A stretch of DNA of 64,000 bases from Siderastrea siderea (lineage: Eukaryota; Cnidaria; Anthozoa; Scleractinia; Rhizangiidae), in assembly GCA_964030785.1 (NCBI GenBank), contig OZ034968.1, positions 55,863,399 through 55,927,398 of the forward strand, given 5' to 3'. This document shows, in pieces, positions 46,501 through 56,814 of the stretch (position 1 is the stretch's first letter; each line of letters starts with the position of its first letter). A program made the position numbers and the translations under genes. The notes under the pieces were generated by a model. That model saw only the letters and a list, made by a program, of their open reading frames with translations. It made no database searches and was not told the DNA's origin.

Positions 46501-47225
46501 TTGACTTGTAAACAACGTTTTGGACAGTTTGGATTCTTTTTGGCTAGACAGCGACGTAAAAATGGCTTGACTCACTTCAAAAGGCATTTTTTGGCAAAAT
46601 GTCCAGGAGTCAATGGGTTAAGGTAGGTAAAATCGCACACGGGCCAAGGAGGCCCACATGGCTGGAGCTTATCCTGGTTTCTGTAGCATGGATGGGATGG
46701 TAGTCCATTGCAGGGTTACCCCTAACAGTATGTTGCCAGTACCCATTTTATACACCTGGGTGGAGAGAGACAATTTGGGTAAAGTTTCTTGTCTATGGAA
46801 ACAATACAGTAGCAGGGACTGGGTGTTGAACCACCGACCTTCGGATCTGAAGTCCAACACGCTAACCACTACACCACCGCACCCCCATCATCATTAAACT
46901 AACATTATTAAATTGTTATAGGTCCGAATATGGGACAAGCGATTTAGGAAATGTGTTCGGGTAAGAATAACAATATTATTATGTTTATTATTATGTATCA
47001 CAGGTATAAAAAACCACACATCTACTAGGTTAAGATTGAAGCGTTGTGATGGCGAGCTGGGACTAGATAATTAACTATTTGTGGTGATTTTCTCTTTTCT
47101 TTCTTTTGCAGATGTACTATGCTGGGAGGAATTCATTCAGTCCTGTTTACTCTCTGTCGTTTAACAGAACATCACTGTTCGTTGCATTAGCTAGTGGAGT
47201 TAGGATCTTAGATTTTACTGTGTAA
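37567..47225 (+). CDS. FBXW4: F-box/WD repeat-containing protein 4, 9 exons
   Basis: Substrate-recognition subunit of an SCF ubiquitin ligase (human FBXW4, dactylin). Exons: 37567-37775, 39680-39772, 40893-41220, 42774-42859, 43128-43196, 43507-43653, 44577-44685, 46922-46960, 47112-47225. They join to 397 residues; human has about 412. The ATG at 37567 is chosen because the longer frame starts with GTG. The F-box NLPDDVLLSILRFCDIRSL is at about 16-34 and VWRRIALRC follows. SLVKFKCNLMPWIQL matches the human LLKWRCSQMPWMQL. WD-type blades: VRTWNLQTG, GSRDKTIK, LQLWDIDR, LLSCGYDTNVRLWDIR, EDPHDSVVYC, VRIWDKRFRKCV. The end VRILDFTV equals human LHVLDFQNP. All splice phases agree. Exons 4-6 recur as a diverged copy near 61 kb. 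Confidence 0.95.
38420..39337. mobile_element. TIR element with CTGCCAACCTTTTCTGAGTC end, split by a hAT-like insertion
   Basis: TACCTGCCAACCTTTTCTGA and later GGCATGAG at the left are inverted as GGCATGAGAGTTGGTAGATG at the right. The same end family brackets 57033-57433. The hAT-like element 38716-39194 lies inside. In FBXW4 intron 1. Confidence 0.5.
38716..39194. mobile_element. 479-bp hAT-like MITE, 6-bp TSD TAAATG
   Basis: Ends CAGGGTTGTCC and GGACAACCCTG-like (GGGACAACCCTG) are inverted. TAAATG is on both sides (38710-38715, 39195-39200). GTAGCCGG words repeat near both ends. No coding content. Confidence 0.8.
39349..39508. mobile_element. 160-bp pogo/Tigger-type MITE, TA flanks
   Basis: CAGTGGAACCTCGATTT at the left and AAATCAAAGTTCCAGTG at the right are inverted, with TA on both sides. 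Such CAGTGGAACC ends are typical of Tc1/mariner pogo-like elements. Confidence 0.75.
39811..40020. mobile_element. 210-bp MITE with TAACCCTTTAAGCCCC ends
   Basis: TAACCCTTTAAGCCCCA and TGGGGCTTAAAGGGTTA bracket AT-rich DNA in FBXW4 intron 2. TA may be the target-site duplication. Confidence 0.75.
40128..40554. mobile_element. 427-bp foldback MITE, TTAA TSD (Kolobok or piggyBac type)
   Basis: It begins AGTGCACCTAACCCC and ends GGGGTTAGGTGCACT, with TTAA at 40124-40127 and 40555-40558. The inverted symmetry covers almost the whole length (GGGTCTATTCT and AGAATAGACCC flank the centre). In FBXW4 intron 2. Confidence 0.8.
41376..42256. mobile_element. 881-bp hAT-like element, perfect 17-bp TIRs
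   Basis: CAGGGATCCATATTAGC and its exact complement form the ends. CTAAAGG lies on both sides (41369-41375, 42257-42263), a 7-bp duplication. Subterminal words GGGCAAGT and CTTGCCC at the left, and GACGAGT, CTCGTCC and GTCGTC at the right, repeat. A plus-strand frame at 41917-42156 has no recognised domain. In FBXW4 intron 3. Confidence 0.85.
42267..42480. mobile_element. MITE with GGGCCCAGTTGTTTCAAAG ends
   Basis: Left GGGCCCAGTTGTTTCAAAG; right CTTTGAACAACCATGCCC. Inner GCTAATCCTGGGTTAA and GCTAATCCTGGGTTAGC recur. Partial relatives lie at 33480-33552 and 45770-45830, and the right half is copied near 60540-60610. Confidence 0.7.
43238..43421. mobile_element. MITE in FBXW4 intron 5
   Basis: AAAATATCCATAC at the left and GTATGGATATTTTCTGGAAC at the right are inverted; GGAAATTCTGAGGGG and GGAATTTCCAGAGGGG lie inside. 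It is absent from the duplicated copy near 61 kb, so it inserted after that duplication. Confidence 0.65.
43895..43966. repeat. Long hairpin in FBXW4 intron 6
   Basis: CCCTTTGAGAAATGGAGATA and TATCTCCATTTCTCAAAGGG pair, and flanking CACTCCAC and GTGGAGTG extend the stem to about 30 bp around a 10-nt centre. Confidence 0.8.
45535..45900 (+). mobile_element. SINE family A copy, interrupted
   Basis: TTAGACAAGAGACAATCACA and ATTGTCTCTCTCCACCC at the left, then GGGTAATCCTGTGATGGACT near 45848, are the same order as in the full copy. DNA with an AACAACCGGGCCC end lies between them. Confidence 0.45.
45990..46617. mobile_element. 628-bp TIR element, TTAA TSD
   Basis: CACATTGACCCCTG and CAGGAGTCAATGGG are inverted, and TTAA lies at 45986-45989 and 46618-46621. 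The interior has a GAAAAG-rich stretch at 46318-46400. No transposase recognised. In FBXW4 intron 7. Confidence 0.65.
46622..46890 (-). mobile_element. tRNA-derived SINE family A, near full length
   Basis: Read on the minus strand: GGTGTAGTGGTTAGCGTG (A box), GGTGGTTCAACAC (B-box region), GTTTCCATAGACAAGAAAC, ATTGTCTCTCTCCACCCAGG, then ATGGACTACCATCCCATCC and GGGCCTCCTTGGCCCGTG. Fragments of the same family lie at 6060, 12305, 15065, 45535 and 48395. Confidence 0.8.
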
Positions 47226-48394
47226 GTCTTGTGTGGTCACAACTCAATTAACAACATTGCAGTTTGTTGCTTTAGTCTCTCACATATTAGTGTTTTAGTG
47301 GAGTGTGTAGGATGTATTATTAACTGAGTATATGGCTAACAGCAGTTCAGCTACTCTAATTCAGAAATGTCACCTTGCCAATTTTCACTTATTCTCGGCA
47401 AAGGTGTGTCTAGGCCTCTAGGGTTATGAACTGGTTCAGCTGTAGAGACTCTGCAGCCCAGCACCTATCTCTGGTTTCTGTGACATGTAGCTGCTGGGAC
47501 CCCCCCCCCCCCCTCCCTTTATGGCTGCAAGACCACTGCAAGCTTTCCCCAGCATTTTATTAAGTTTTCCCAACAAAATGCAGTACCTCACACCATAGTA
47601 CAAGTCATCTGGGCTGCATGAAGTGTTGAGAAGTGGGGTGTGTTGACCTGCCAAAGGATGGAGAAGAAGCAAGGCTGTAGACACTTGGTGGCCTAACCAT
47701 TGAGTCTAATAAGCTAACCACTGGTCTGGCCATTTCACTTCCATGTCACTTCCTAGGGAGGGTTCATAGAAATTCTGTAGTTCAAACTGGAATTTCTAGG
47801 GGAAGGGGGTTGAAACCAAAAGACGCTCCATGGGCTGCAGTATGGATATTTTCTGGAACAACACATTTGCTGCAATCTTGGTATCCTAAAGGGGGGCGCT
47901 ATTCGAGGGAGGCATTTAATCATGATGGGGTAGTTACTGTGAGGAACAGAGCTACATGTAACAAGACCAAAGATCATATCTGTGTGAATTGTACATTTAA
48001 AATGAATTGTACTTCATTTTGACATTCAGGCGAAAGAGTTCTCGTGAATGCTTGTGAGAGATAAAATTAATGAGTGAGAGTGAACTGAGTAACCCATCAG
48101 TGGATTGAAAGCAACAGGTTTTGTACTAAACAGCTATTTGCATTGAATTGTGTCAAAGTAGTATGGGTGATAAAAATAACCAGACAACTGAATTAACTTT
48201 TTAATCGCAGTTTGTATTGCATTAAATTACAGACTGAAAACTGACTCTTTTTAATCCAGTTTTACTTTTTTTGGATGTCCCTCCCTGCACTTCTACTCTG
48301 TGGTATTTTTCAGGCAATTTTTCATTAATCCCTTCCCCCAAAAAAGAAGTTTCTGGTAAAAAAGGGATCATAGCTAGCCCCCTGTCTCTCTCCA

Positions 48395-48575
48395 TATTGT
48401 CTCTCTTCACCCAGGTGTATACAGGCAACATACTGCTGGGGGTAACCCTATGATGGACTAGCATCCCTTCCAGGGGGGTGTAGCAAATTTATACTCTGAG
48501 TTGCTTCATGCTACAAAATAATGGGTAAGCTCCGGCCATGTGGGCCTCCTTGGCTCGTGTGTGACTTTATCTTTT
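48395..48575 (+). mobile_element. SINE family A fragment (3' part)
   Basis: ATTGTCTCTCTTCACCCAGG, ATGGACTAGCATCCCTTCC and GGGCCTCCTTGGCTCGTG follow the order of the full copy. Confidence 0.7.
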
Positions 48576-49149
48576 TCTAAGTGGCTTTAATAATTTAGAT
48601 CTCTTCTGGACCACTGTTTAATTGCTAAAACTGATATAGAAATGTGTGAAATTAAACAGTGACTGTCTTTTCTTATTCTGTACATTATGTCAAATGCAGG
48701 TTTCTCCAGAACTAATTAGTAATTATTCCACTACTGCACATTGATAAAAGTATGGCTTAAGCCCAATCATAGAAAAATTTCTACTAAGTTAAGTCAGTAA
48801 ACCAACAAAAAGTTACACAATTGGACAACAGAAAGTTGCACCAAACTGTTTTGTCCCAAATGTTGCAACAATCAGCTGATGCATGCCTCCAATGTATGTC
48901 ATGCACATGTGCAGCTGATGACCCTTTTGAGCCTCCTTGACCACCAACCAGAGTCATGAACAAATAAATAAAAACACTGTTCATAGTTTGAAAATTTGTA
49001 TGTCTGTAAGAAATTCACTGCACCTGCATTGCAAGGTGTGTCCATACATTTTGTTGAGTACCAGTTGAGAGAACTTGTTTCAACATCAAGACAAAATTTT
49101 TCTTCTTTGATGATCAATTCCTTAATTCTCATGACCAATATGTTCTCCA

Positions 49150-49600
49150 CCACCTGGTTAGCTCATTTGGTTGGGTACCAGACTGTGGAGTGGTAGGCCT
49201 GGGTTTGAATCCCGGCCGGACCAACACTCAGGGTCTTTAAATAACTGAGGAGAAAGTGCTCCCTTTGCTCTGACATCTGCAAATGGTTAGACTTTCTAGT
49301 CTTCTCGGATGAGGACGAAAAACCATAGGCCCTGTCTCACAGTACTTTCACTCATAACTGACTCTGTGGGACGTAAAAGAACCACTAGGGACGTAACAAA
49401 TCTCTGGCAGTGACCACCCCTAGTGTCTATCTAAAAATTCACGTTCACATTAGGGGGCATTCATAACACTACTTCATTAATTGTAAACTGTGCCACAAGC
49501 AGTCTGGCAAAGTCCCCCACACAGTATTGTAAATTATCCCTGAAAAACCCCTGAGGGGAGTGGATGATAAGATATTTGTATTTGTATTTGTATTAATTTT
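49150..49600 (+). mobile_element. tRNA-derived SINE family C
   Basis: The head GGTTAGCTCATTTGGTTGGG carries the A box, and GGTTTGAATCCCGGCCGG the B box. The body includes AACTGAGGAGAAAGTGCT. It ends in a (TTTGTA)n tail near 49575-49595. The tRNA fold is not closed, so it is a SINE and not a gene. Confidence 0.8.
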
Positions 49601-50024
49601 GTAGTAGGTGTTATAATGCACTGATATGATGAGAAATTTGATGCCGATCACTAGCAAAGACAAGTGATGCACCCACCCTCTGGTCTTCTAATGGAAGGTC
49701 TAAAAGACATGTAAGTCAGTAATTTGAGCTACAGTATTCTAAAACTCTGGTGATGCAAATGTCCTGCTTTTTGACAAATAGTCACTAAAGACTAAATAGC
49801 TTACACTGGTTGCTTGTAAGACCAAGAGTTAACTCAAAAAAAAATTATGTAAAGACATAATAATTGGTTTCTAACAATCACCTTGCATGATCTTAGAGCT
49901 GGAATCCAAAAGAGGAAAATAATGTTCAATAAACATCATCATCTCATCAAAATCTTTGTTTTCCCTACAATTTTAAAGTTCAGAGTTGAAGTTGATTGCA
50001 AAATTTAAAGACATGTTTAATCTT

Positions 50025-53000
50025 TTATTCTTTTACACCAAAGTGAGTCACTGGCCTTGCTGGGGGCCTGAACTGTGAATGGTACCCAGGTGGAATGGAC
50101 AGTTGGTCAATTTTTATTTCAGGGTTGTACCTTCGCGCCTTTTCGTAGAAAGCTATGACCTGTTCCTCAGTTGACTTTTTGATCACTAATAGTTCTGAAT
50201 GAATGTAGCCAAGGTGAAGATAATTTCTGGCCAAATGGTGCTTGTAGTCTTCATTTGTGAGCTGTATGGCCTTCTTGGCATAATCTTCTGCCTCCTTGAG
50301 GAGGGATACAAGGTCTTGTCGTTTTCTTGTTCCCTTTGCTGTCATCTTGTACAAGTAAAACTTGCAGCATGCAAAGTGATATGCCACAAAGCCATAGGTT
50401 TGAGTGACCTCGCCCATTGCTTCAAATAGCTTGTGCGCATTTTGGACATCTGATAGCAACCGTTTTCCATCAGGACCTTTCTGACATAAGTTGACTGCTT
50501 TTGTAACAACAGAGTCCAAATCTTCATATCTTGCACCCTCTTCAACAAGCTTCTTCACAATCGTGACACCCGTTGAAATGTCCTGATCCTCTTCAGTGAC
50601 ACACCATTTGCAAAGCTCTGTGATGAGAGGAATGCAACGCTGTATCTTTTCAGAAATAAAGCGTGCATAAGGTTGAATATTTGGATGGCTTATGTCATTG
50701 TCATGCAACTCAAGCAGTTTAGAAATTAACATTTCAGAACCTAAAAATGAGTATTCCTCATTGAGGTGTTCATCAAGGAATCCTTTGAGAGATTTTATAG
50801 CTTCATGTTTATCTCCCTTCGCACAAAGATTGCCAACTTCTCTTAGAATTGAGTAGGCAATGTACTTGGGATGGCCAGGAAGGCAAACACGGAAGTAAGA
50901 TGAATTGAAGTGGAAAGATGGTTTGGGATTATTGTTCTTCTTCATGGTTCTATAAATAGTTTTGACTCCTGTGAACCGCCCTTCAGCCAATTTTCGTTCT
51001 TTGAGGAATTCAGCAATCCGCCTGTTCCTAGATGGCACATTTGGTACTTCGTTTCCTTCAGAGAAGTCTTCTGAAGTGAGACTGGGATCAGGGCCTGGAT
51101 AACTGATGACATCAATGCAGTTTGGTTTGATGTGAATCTTGATTGGATTATTGTGACACTCTTCATAGCCCCTATGGTGGAAGGCATTCACAACTGCCTC
51201 GCGAAGAGCTCGTTCTGGATAGGCAACAAACTCATGGCGAGCTTCTTCTTTGGTGGTCTTAAGAATGAAGGACAATGTTCTCTCAATCTGCTGGTCAATG
51301 GGTCCAGTTATTAGTTCTTCCTCTGGCACTTCATTGTCATGGGTATAGATTGCAATTTCAGTTTTTGCCCCTGTGAAAAAATCATGTGGGGCTGGGTGGA
51401 AGAATAATAATGCCACATTTCTTGGAGCCAAAACTGGGACAAGCATCACCCCATGTCTTTTATCTCCAATGCGTCTTACCAGTTTCAGCCTTTCATAAAA
51501 ATAAGTTGGTTCCTTGTCGTCTTCTTCTTGCAACTGACTTCTAACACCCTTCAAAAACTTTTTGACTAGGTTGAAGTCAATATCATCTTCAGACAACTGT
51601 CTGCCATATCCTGTTGAGAAAATATAAAAGAGCAGTGTGAGTTCAACTCATGCTGGGCAGGCATGGAATAGTCCAGTTTTGAGTTCACCATGACTGCTGA
51701 ATAAACAGTCAAAAGATGCATTTATGCAGGGTTAGTCTCAATTTGAAGTAAAATATTCAAATACTAGCAGAGATGTGCTGAATTTTTAAATACAACAATA
51801 CACAGAGTTGTGAATAGTTAATCTTTTAGCTGGTGTTTGTGAAAATTTTACTTCTGAGTGAGACTCACCCTGTATAAATGCATCTTTTGTTTTTGTATCC
51901 AACGGTCATGGTGAACTCCTAACTGGGCTATTGAGTTGGGCTCATGGGGGTGAAACTCTTTTTTAAGCTCAAATGTTGGGGAAGTGGATTGTTTAGAAGC
52001 TAGTGTATGCTTATGAACCCTCCTTGTACCTACAACCGAGGCCACGATTCCTTGAAACACCCCGCTCCCCCATTCAATGTTGACCAAAGTAAAACACTTT
52101 GGTGTCAAAAACAACATTGAAAAGGGGGAGCTTACTTGCACAAACTGTTTCAAGGTTTCTGGCCGGGCATGCAACCAAGGCCACAATTCCTTGAAACACC
52201 CCGCTCCCCCATTCAATGTTGACCAAAGTAAAACATTTTGGTGTCAAAAACAACATTGAAAAGGGGAAGGGGGAGCTCACTTGCACAAACTGTTTCAAGT
52301 TTTCTGCCCAGGATTGTAGTTCAAGGATTTTGATGTCCACTACCCACCAGATGGTGGGGAATTTGAAAACTCTGCAGTCTTAAAAAAAGTCAGTAGAGAG
52401 ACTGGTACCTACAGGTTTAGCTGGTGAGTGCTTTTAGATAGGGCGCGTGAGAAAAAAAAAAAAAACAAACAAACAAACAAACACATGGCAGAAGACCCAG
52501 AAGTGAGCCGAGACGTGTCCTCAGGGGAGACAAAAAACCCCTGCTAATTAATTATTAATCACGTACAGACTGGCACAAGGCAAATCTTCACAAAAGTTGA
52601 TCTTACAGAAGACCAAATCAGTCCAACTAATGGGTCCTTGACTTGATTAACTGAAGGGAAATCTAGTATCTAAGATGCGTTGTTTATTCTTATATAAGCA
52701 GTTAAAATTATTGAGGGCTAATTATAACAACAGTAAAAACGTACCGAGAACACAACAGAGGAAACTCTGTCAAGGCCTTTTCGACTGGTTCTCACAAAAC
52801 ACATCCTATTCACGGAATTAATTTTTTTATAAATATACCCAATTTCAGGTCTGGCTTCTAAAAGGAGGTGGCTGTTCATCTTGTAAATTTCGGCATGATT
52901 CTGAGGAGCTTTTATCAACCCCTGGACTCACGGGGAAATCCATGTGGGAAGAACAACGTAATTTTTGTTATTTATAACCGTGCTTCTTTACTTAGCTTAG

Positions 53001-53630
53001 GTGGACAATGTTATATAATTCCATTTTGTAACGCGGAATATTCAGCGTCTTACCGGAGTCGAACGCTCGTCTGTCATCAAATGGAATCTTGCTGTGCAGG
53101 GATAGCAGTTGGAGTTCCTCCTCTCGTGTTGCCTTCCTGGTTTCGGTTGCTCGCCTGATGTAGAAGCGATGGTCTCCTTTTTCGCTTTCTTTACACCTAT
53201 GTGGTCTACTGTCGGAGGCCATCGCCCAGATTACCAGGACGTGCTTTCTCACTCCCCCCGATTCCACTACTTCAGGTGAAAGTATGGGGAAGTATTCGGG
53301 AGTGATGTTGGCGCGACACGCGCCCAAAATCTCTTTCTGTATTCTTTCTAGGTTCCTTGCAGGAACGCCTAGTGGTGGAAGAATGATCTGGCGGTCTTCT
53401 GTGGAATCTCCCCAGTTTTCCTTTTCTTCTACGCCGATGATGATGTATCCGCCATTGTCATTGTAGAAGTCGTTTGCGAAGGCGCAAACTGTGTGAATGA
53501 CTTGCCAATAAGTGCCTCCTTGTCCTTTACTATGCCACGCTTTTTTGAATTCCACGCGTTGCTTCTCTACTCCTTGTAGAAGCAACAGATCGTTTATGTT
53601 GATTAACAGGCTTGAAGAATATTTAGCCAT
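50025..53630 (-). CDS. AlbA (Schlafen-type) / RecG-C HATPase-like / TPR-like protein, 2 exons
   Basis: Exons 53054-53630 and 50025-51610 join in phase 1 to 720 residues; the ATG is at 53630. Residues about 18-180 form an AlbA_2 (Schlafen) domain: EFKKAW, CAFANDFYNDNGGYIIIGVEE and FYIRRATETRKATREEE. Residues about 195-435 resemble the RecG C-terminal/HATPase_c_4 region of bacterial COG2865 regulators: REAVVNAFHHRGY, DVISYPGPDP, NRRIAEFLKERKL and RFTGVKTIY. Residues about 440-720 are helical with TPR-like repeats (LLKEAEDYAKKAIQL, NYLHLGYIHSEL). Related AlbA proteins act in nucleic-acid control and, in vertebrates, antiviral defence; the role here is unknown. AATAAA overlaps the stop codon. It converges with FBXW4. 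Confidence 0.85.
52032..52345. repeat. Two-copy 139-bp tandem duplication in the AlbA-gene intron
   Basis: CTTGAAACACCCCGCTCCCC occurs at 52051 and 52190. Each unit has an internal inverted pair around ACTTTGGTGTCAAAA (CATTCAATGTTGACC and AACAACATTGAA). The copies differ by few substitutions and one small insertion. Confidence 0.85.
52450..52487. repeat. A-run and (AAAC)n microsatellite
   Basis: A homopolymer followed by about six AAAC units in the intron of the AlbA-domain gene. Confidence 0.8.
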
Positions 53631-54687
53631 TGTGTCTTCGTCGGACTAGAGGGCCCTAGAGCACAACGACAGTTACGATGTTGATCGTTTTGAGGGCTAT
53701 ATGTAATTGTTGGAGACTCTCCCGCCGTATAGTCACATGATCAGCATTGCAAACACGCTAATTTCACATCACGCGATGCTTGGAAAAGTACCCACAAAGG
53801 TCACGGCGTTTCCTTTTTCCAAAAATTTGCAATACTAGTCAAGACTGCTGAAGGCCTCTAGGAGGATGAGAAATCTCATGTTATAGCTCCGTCTTTGGGA
53901 TTGAAGAGGACTGACCCTGGTACTTTTCCAACCGATTGCGTGACCATTGTTCGGCAAACTCCCTTGAGACTTTTGTGGCTTCGGCCGAGGCTTTGTCGTA
54001 TCGTACATAGTCGTAGGTTCGAATCCTACCTATAAGCCACTGAAATGTGTTATAGTGGCTAGGATTTCTTCAGTGTTTCAATATATCATTTATTTAATGT
54101 TGTTTTAAGCTAATTTATTCAAATTTGTTTTGCACCCTCCGGTTCCAGTTGTACGTTTACAAGATCGCAATGCAAACCTGTTTGGGAAAGACAATAAGGA
54201 TCGAACGGGCAGGCAGTTGCAGTTGTGCATCAGTTAACATGGGAATTATGTAAGAATGCAAAGGGATGACCTCGACACTCTTGATTTTTGGGCTTGTCAC
54301 CCTGGGGGAAGGTCTTGCTCGTGAAAAGAACGGGGATGCTCGTAATCTCTTTTAGGGGTGTAAATAAAGGATTTTCCTAACACTTGGGGTGGTTACTTAG
54401 GGTGTTCAGTATGTCACACCAATATTTTTAGCCACCAAGGTATCGTTTACCGTTGCACGCGAAAATACAAAAAACGCCACCATACCGTGTTGGTGGTCTA
54501 GACCGTTCAGGCAAGAAATCTTGAAAATTATTTCACACCCACCGTAAACAGTCACATACTGGGCATCTTATTTGACTGTATGTGTTAGAGTGGTATCTTT
54601 TAGGGATTAAAAAAACCCTCACCGGTTATCTTATGGCACAGTGTGACTTCCAGCCGCCGGGACGGCTTTGCTTTGGACCCAGTTTAA
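53631..54687. other. Promoter side of the AlbA-domain gene and unassigned DNA
   Basis: The first 150 bp should hold the promoter of the minus-strand gene. A tRNA-like fold lies at 53975-54040. CACCCTGGGGGAAGGTCTTG near 54299 looks like part of a dispersed repeat. No exon is recognised. Confidence 0.4.
53975..54040 (+). other. tRNA-like sequence with B box
   Basis: GTGGCTT and AAGCCAC would close a 7-bp acceptor stem. GTAGG-TTCGAAT-CCTAC is a perfect T arm with a B box. The D arm and anticodon arm are not convincing, an extra CTAT lies before the acceptor strand, and the total is 66 nt. A decayed tRNA or SINE head is more likely than a working tRNA gene. Confidence 0.35.
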
Positions 54688-56708
54688 TACCCTAAAAGCT
54701 CTATTAAGTCCCCCTTCCCGGGGGGGAAGGGGGGGGGGCTTTTTTATTTTCAGACTTCATGAACAGGGGGGCTTATTAGAGAAGGAAGTCCATTTCAAAC
54801 CTTTAAACATGTAATCTTATAATAACTTTTGTACAAAACTGAAACACTGTTAACTTACTACTTATCAAGAAAGACCAGCCAATTTACGTATTTTTTCTAG
54901 CCTTTATAAAAATACACCAACTGGCGATGAAGTGGGTGGCTTTATAGAGATGAGGAGGTTCTAATTACAAAATCTGATGCCCCAAAGGGGGAGGGTGGGG
55001 CTTATTAGAGAGGGGGGCGTATTAGAGATATATACACCTTACGGCCCGCAGACGGGTAAAAATACACAGTTTTATCTCCTCTCTCCTAAGTGCCCTTCTC
55101 CTTTCATATGCAAGGACTCTCTTCTTGATATAATTTCCACAAACAGTCTCAATCAGGGTACGCCACTCCTGCCTACAGTTGACGGAAGACTGCCAACCTT
55201 TCATGACATCCCTACATTTGAGCGCGTTATGGCAAGTGTCTTTGAAACGGAGCTCCGGTCGACCAACTGGGCGAGAACCACGAACAAGTCCACTGTACAT
55301 AAATGTTTGGGTGCTCTAGTGTCGTCCATCCGGCAAATGTGTCCGAGCCAACGTAGACGGCTTCTGATTAACATGGGTTCGATGTGTACAACACCTGTGC
55401 GCTTTAACACCTCTTCACTTCAATGCTTGCAAAATGATCCCATTTGATGTTTAAGATGAGGCGTAGATGACGCTGCTGTATTGTACGGAGTTGCCTGACA
55501 TCGTGCTGATACAATGTTCATGTTTCACTGCCGTAAATTAGAAGCGGCATTAAGCATTGGTGGTAGACAGCGATTTTGATCGAAGTTGTTAGATCACGGG
55601 AGTCAAACACCCTTTTCCGCAGTCGACCAAATGTGCACGATGTTGCTTGAATGCGAGACGCGAGTTCCACTTTCATAGAGCAATCACTGGTAACGTAGCT
55701 GCCCGGCTACTTGAAGCGGGTGACGTTAGCTAATTTAGTACCATCTATAAAGAACGCAGCTAGGTCCCCAGTGAACATGGTCTCTGTTTTGGCTGTGTTA
55801 ATACGCATACCCATACGCTTTGCGAGGTCGTTGTAGGATGTCAACATAGACTGCAGACCTTCTGGTGTATCACTGAAAATCGCGATGTCATCAGCGTACC
55901 GAGCCTTTCTGATGAATTCTGTAAGGAATTTAGTCTTGGCTTTGAGCCTGCGTATTTCGAGAAGATAACCGTCATAGCGGAATCTGATTTGTATGCTGCA
56001 AGTGGGCTTGATTTTCTTGAAGGCAAGCCAAAGTAGGACTGCTGCGTAAATTCCAAAGAATGTAGGTGCCAGTTTGCAGCCCTGCTTAACGCCACTGTTA
56101 TACTCGAAAGCCTTCGTCAGTTCACCATCGACAATGAGTCTAGCATGAAAATCAATATAAAGCTTCTCAATAATCCTTATGACCTGCAGCCTAATTTCCC
56201 AAGTATGGTGAAAAGCAGTTCACGATTGAAGGTATCGAACGCTTTCACGAAGTCCACAAAGGCTATGTACAGACTTTTACGTTGCTCTCTAGATTTCCCC
56301 ATCAGTTGACGAAGAGTGAAGATACCATCAATAGTGCCTCTGCCGTTGCAATACCCACACTGTGACTCGGGATATATCCATTCCGCTAGCAGTTTTAGCC
56401 TTTGGAGGATCACGTCTGCGAAGACTTTGCCAACAACACTCAGCAGCGAGATGCCTCTATAGTTTCCGCAATGGCTTCTATCACCCTTTAAGAACAATAT
56501 GGTGATAATCGCGTTGATCCACTCCATCGGAATTATCTCAGTGACCCAGATGATATTGAACAGAAGAAGTAGGAAGGCTCTCAAACGACTTCCGCCGTGC
56601 ACCCATACTTCAAAAAAAAAAAAAACCCATCGGAACCTGGGCTCTTTCTTAATCTTATTCGAGAGGAGGGATTAATAAAGAGGGGGGTTTAATAGAGTTT
56701 TTACGGTA
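54688..56708. mobile_element. TIR element with a LINE inserted
   Basis: TACCCTAAAAGCTCTATTAA at the left and TTTAATAGAGTTTTTACGGTA at the right are inverted, with G-rich GGGGGGCTTATTAGAG repeats just inside. The LINE fragment 55022-56610 fills most of the interior. Confidence 0.6.
55022..56610 (-). pseudogene. LINE reverse-transcriptase remnant
   Basis: Read on the minus strand: GDRSHCGNYRGISLLSVVGK, then AFVDFVKAFDTFNRELL (56177-56602), GVKQGCKLAPT, and the catalytic ARYADDIAIFSDTPEG near 55895. Then LRWLGHICRMDDTRAPKHL and RGSRPVGRPELRFKDTC follow near 55350-55250. Frames are broken by stops and shifts, and the endonuclease part is missing. The order is that of a metazoan non-LTR element; the clade is not assigned. 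Confidence 0.8.
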
Positions 56709-56814
56709 TTTCAAAGAATTGCAGGTTATCCGAAATGGTGGGCGAAAATGGAGGGGATTCTGTATACGTGAAACTGTAGGAAGCTTCGTGGGTATAATTT
56801 CAAGTGTATTCTAA

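Larger units (their letters stand above)
47226..50024. other. Intergenic between the convergent FBXW4 and AlbA-domain genes
   Basis: Holds a C homopolymer near 47500, a MITE fragment (47748-47864), a SINE A fragment and SINE C. The rest is unassigned. No exon is recognised. Confidence 0.5.

Noticed and set aside
49150..49230. tRNA gene on the plus strand
   Set aside because: Head of a SINE with a (TTTGTA)n tail; no closed acceptor stem.
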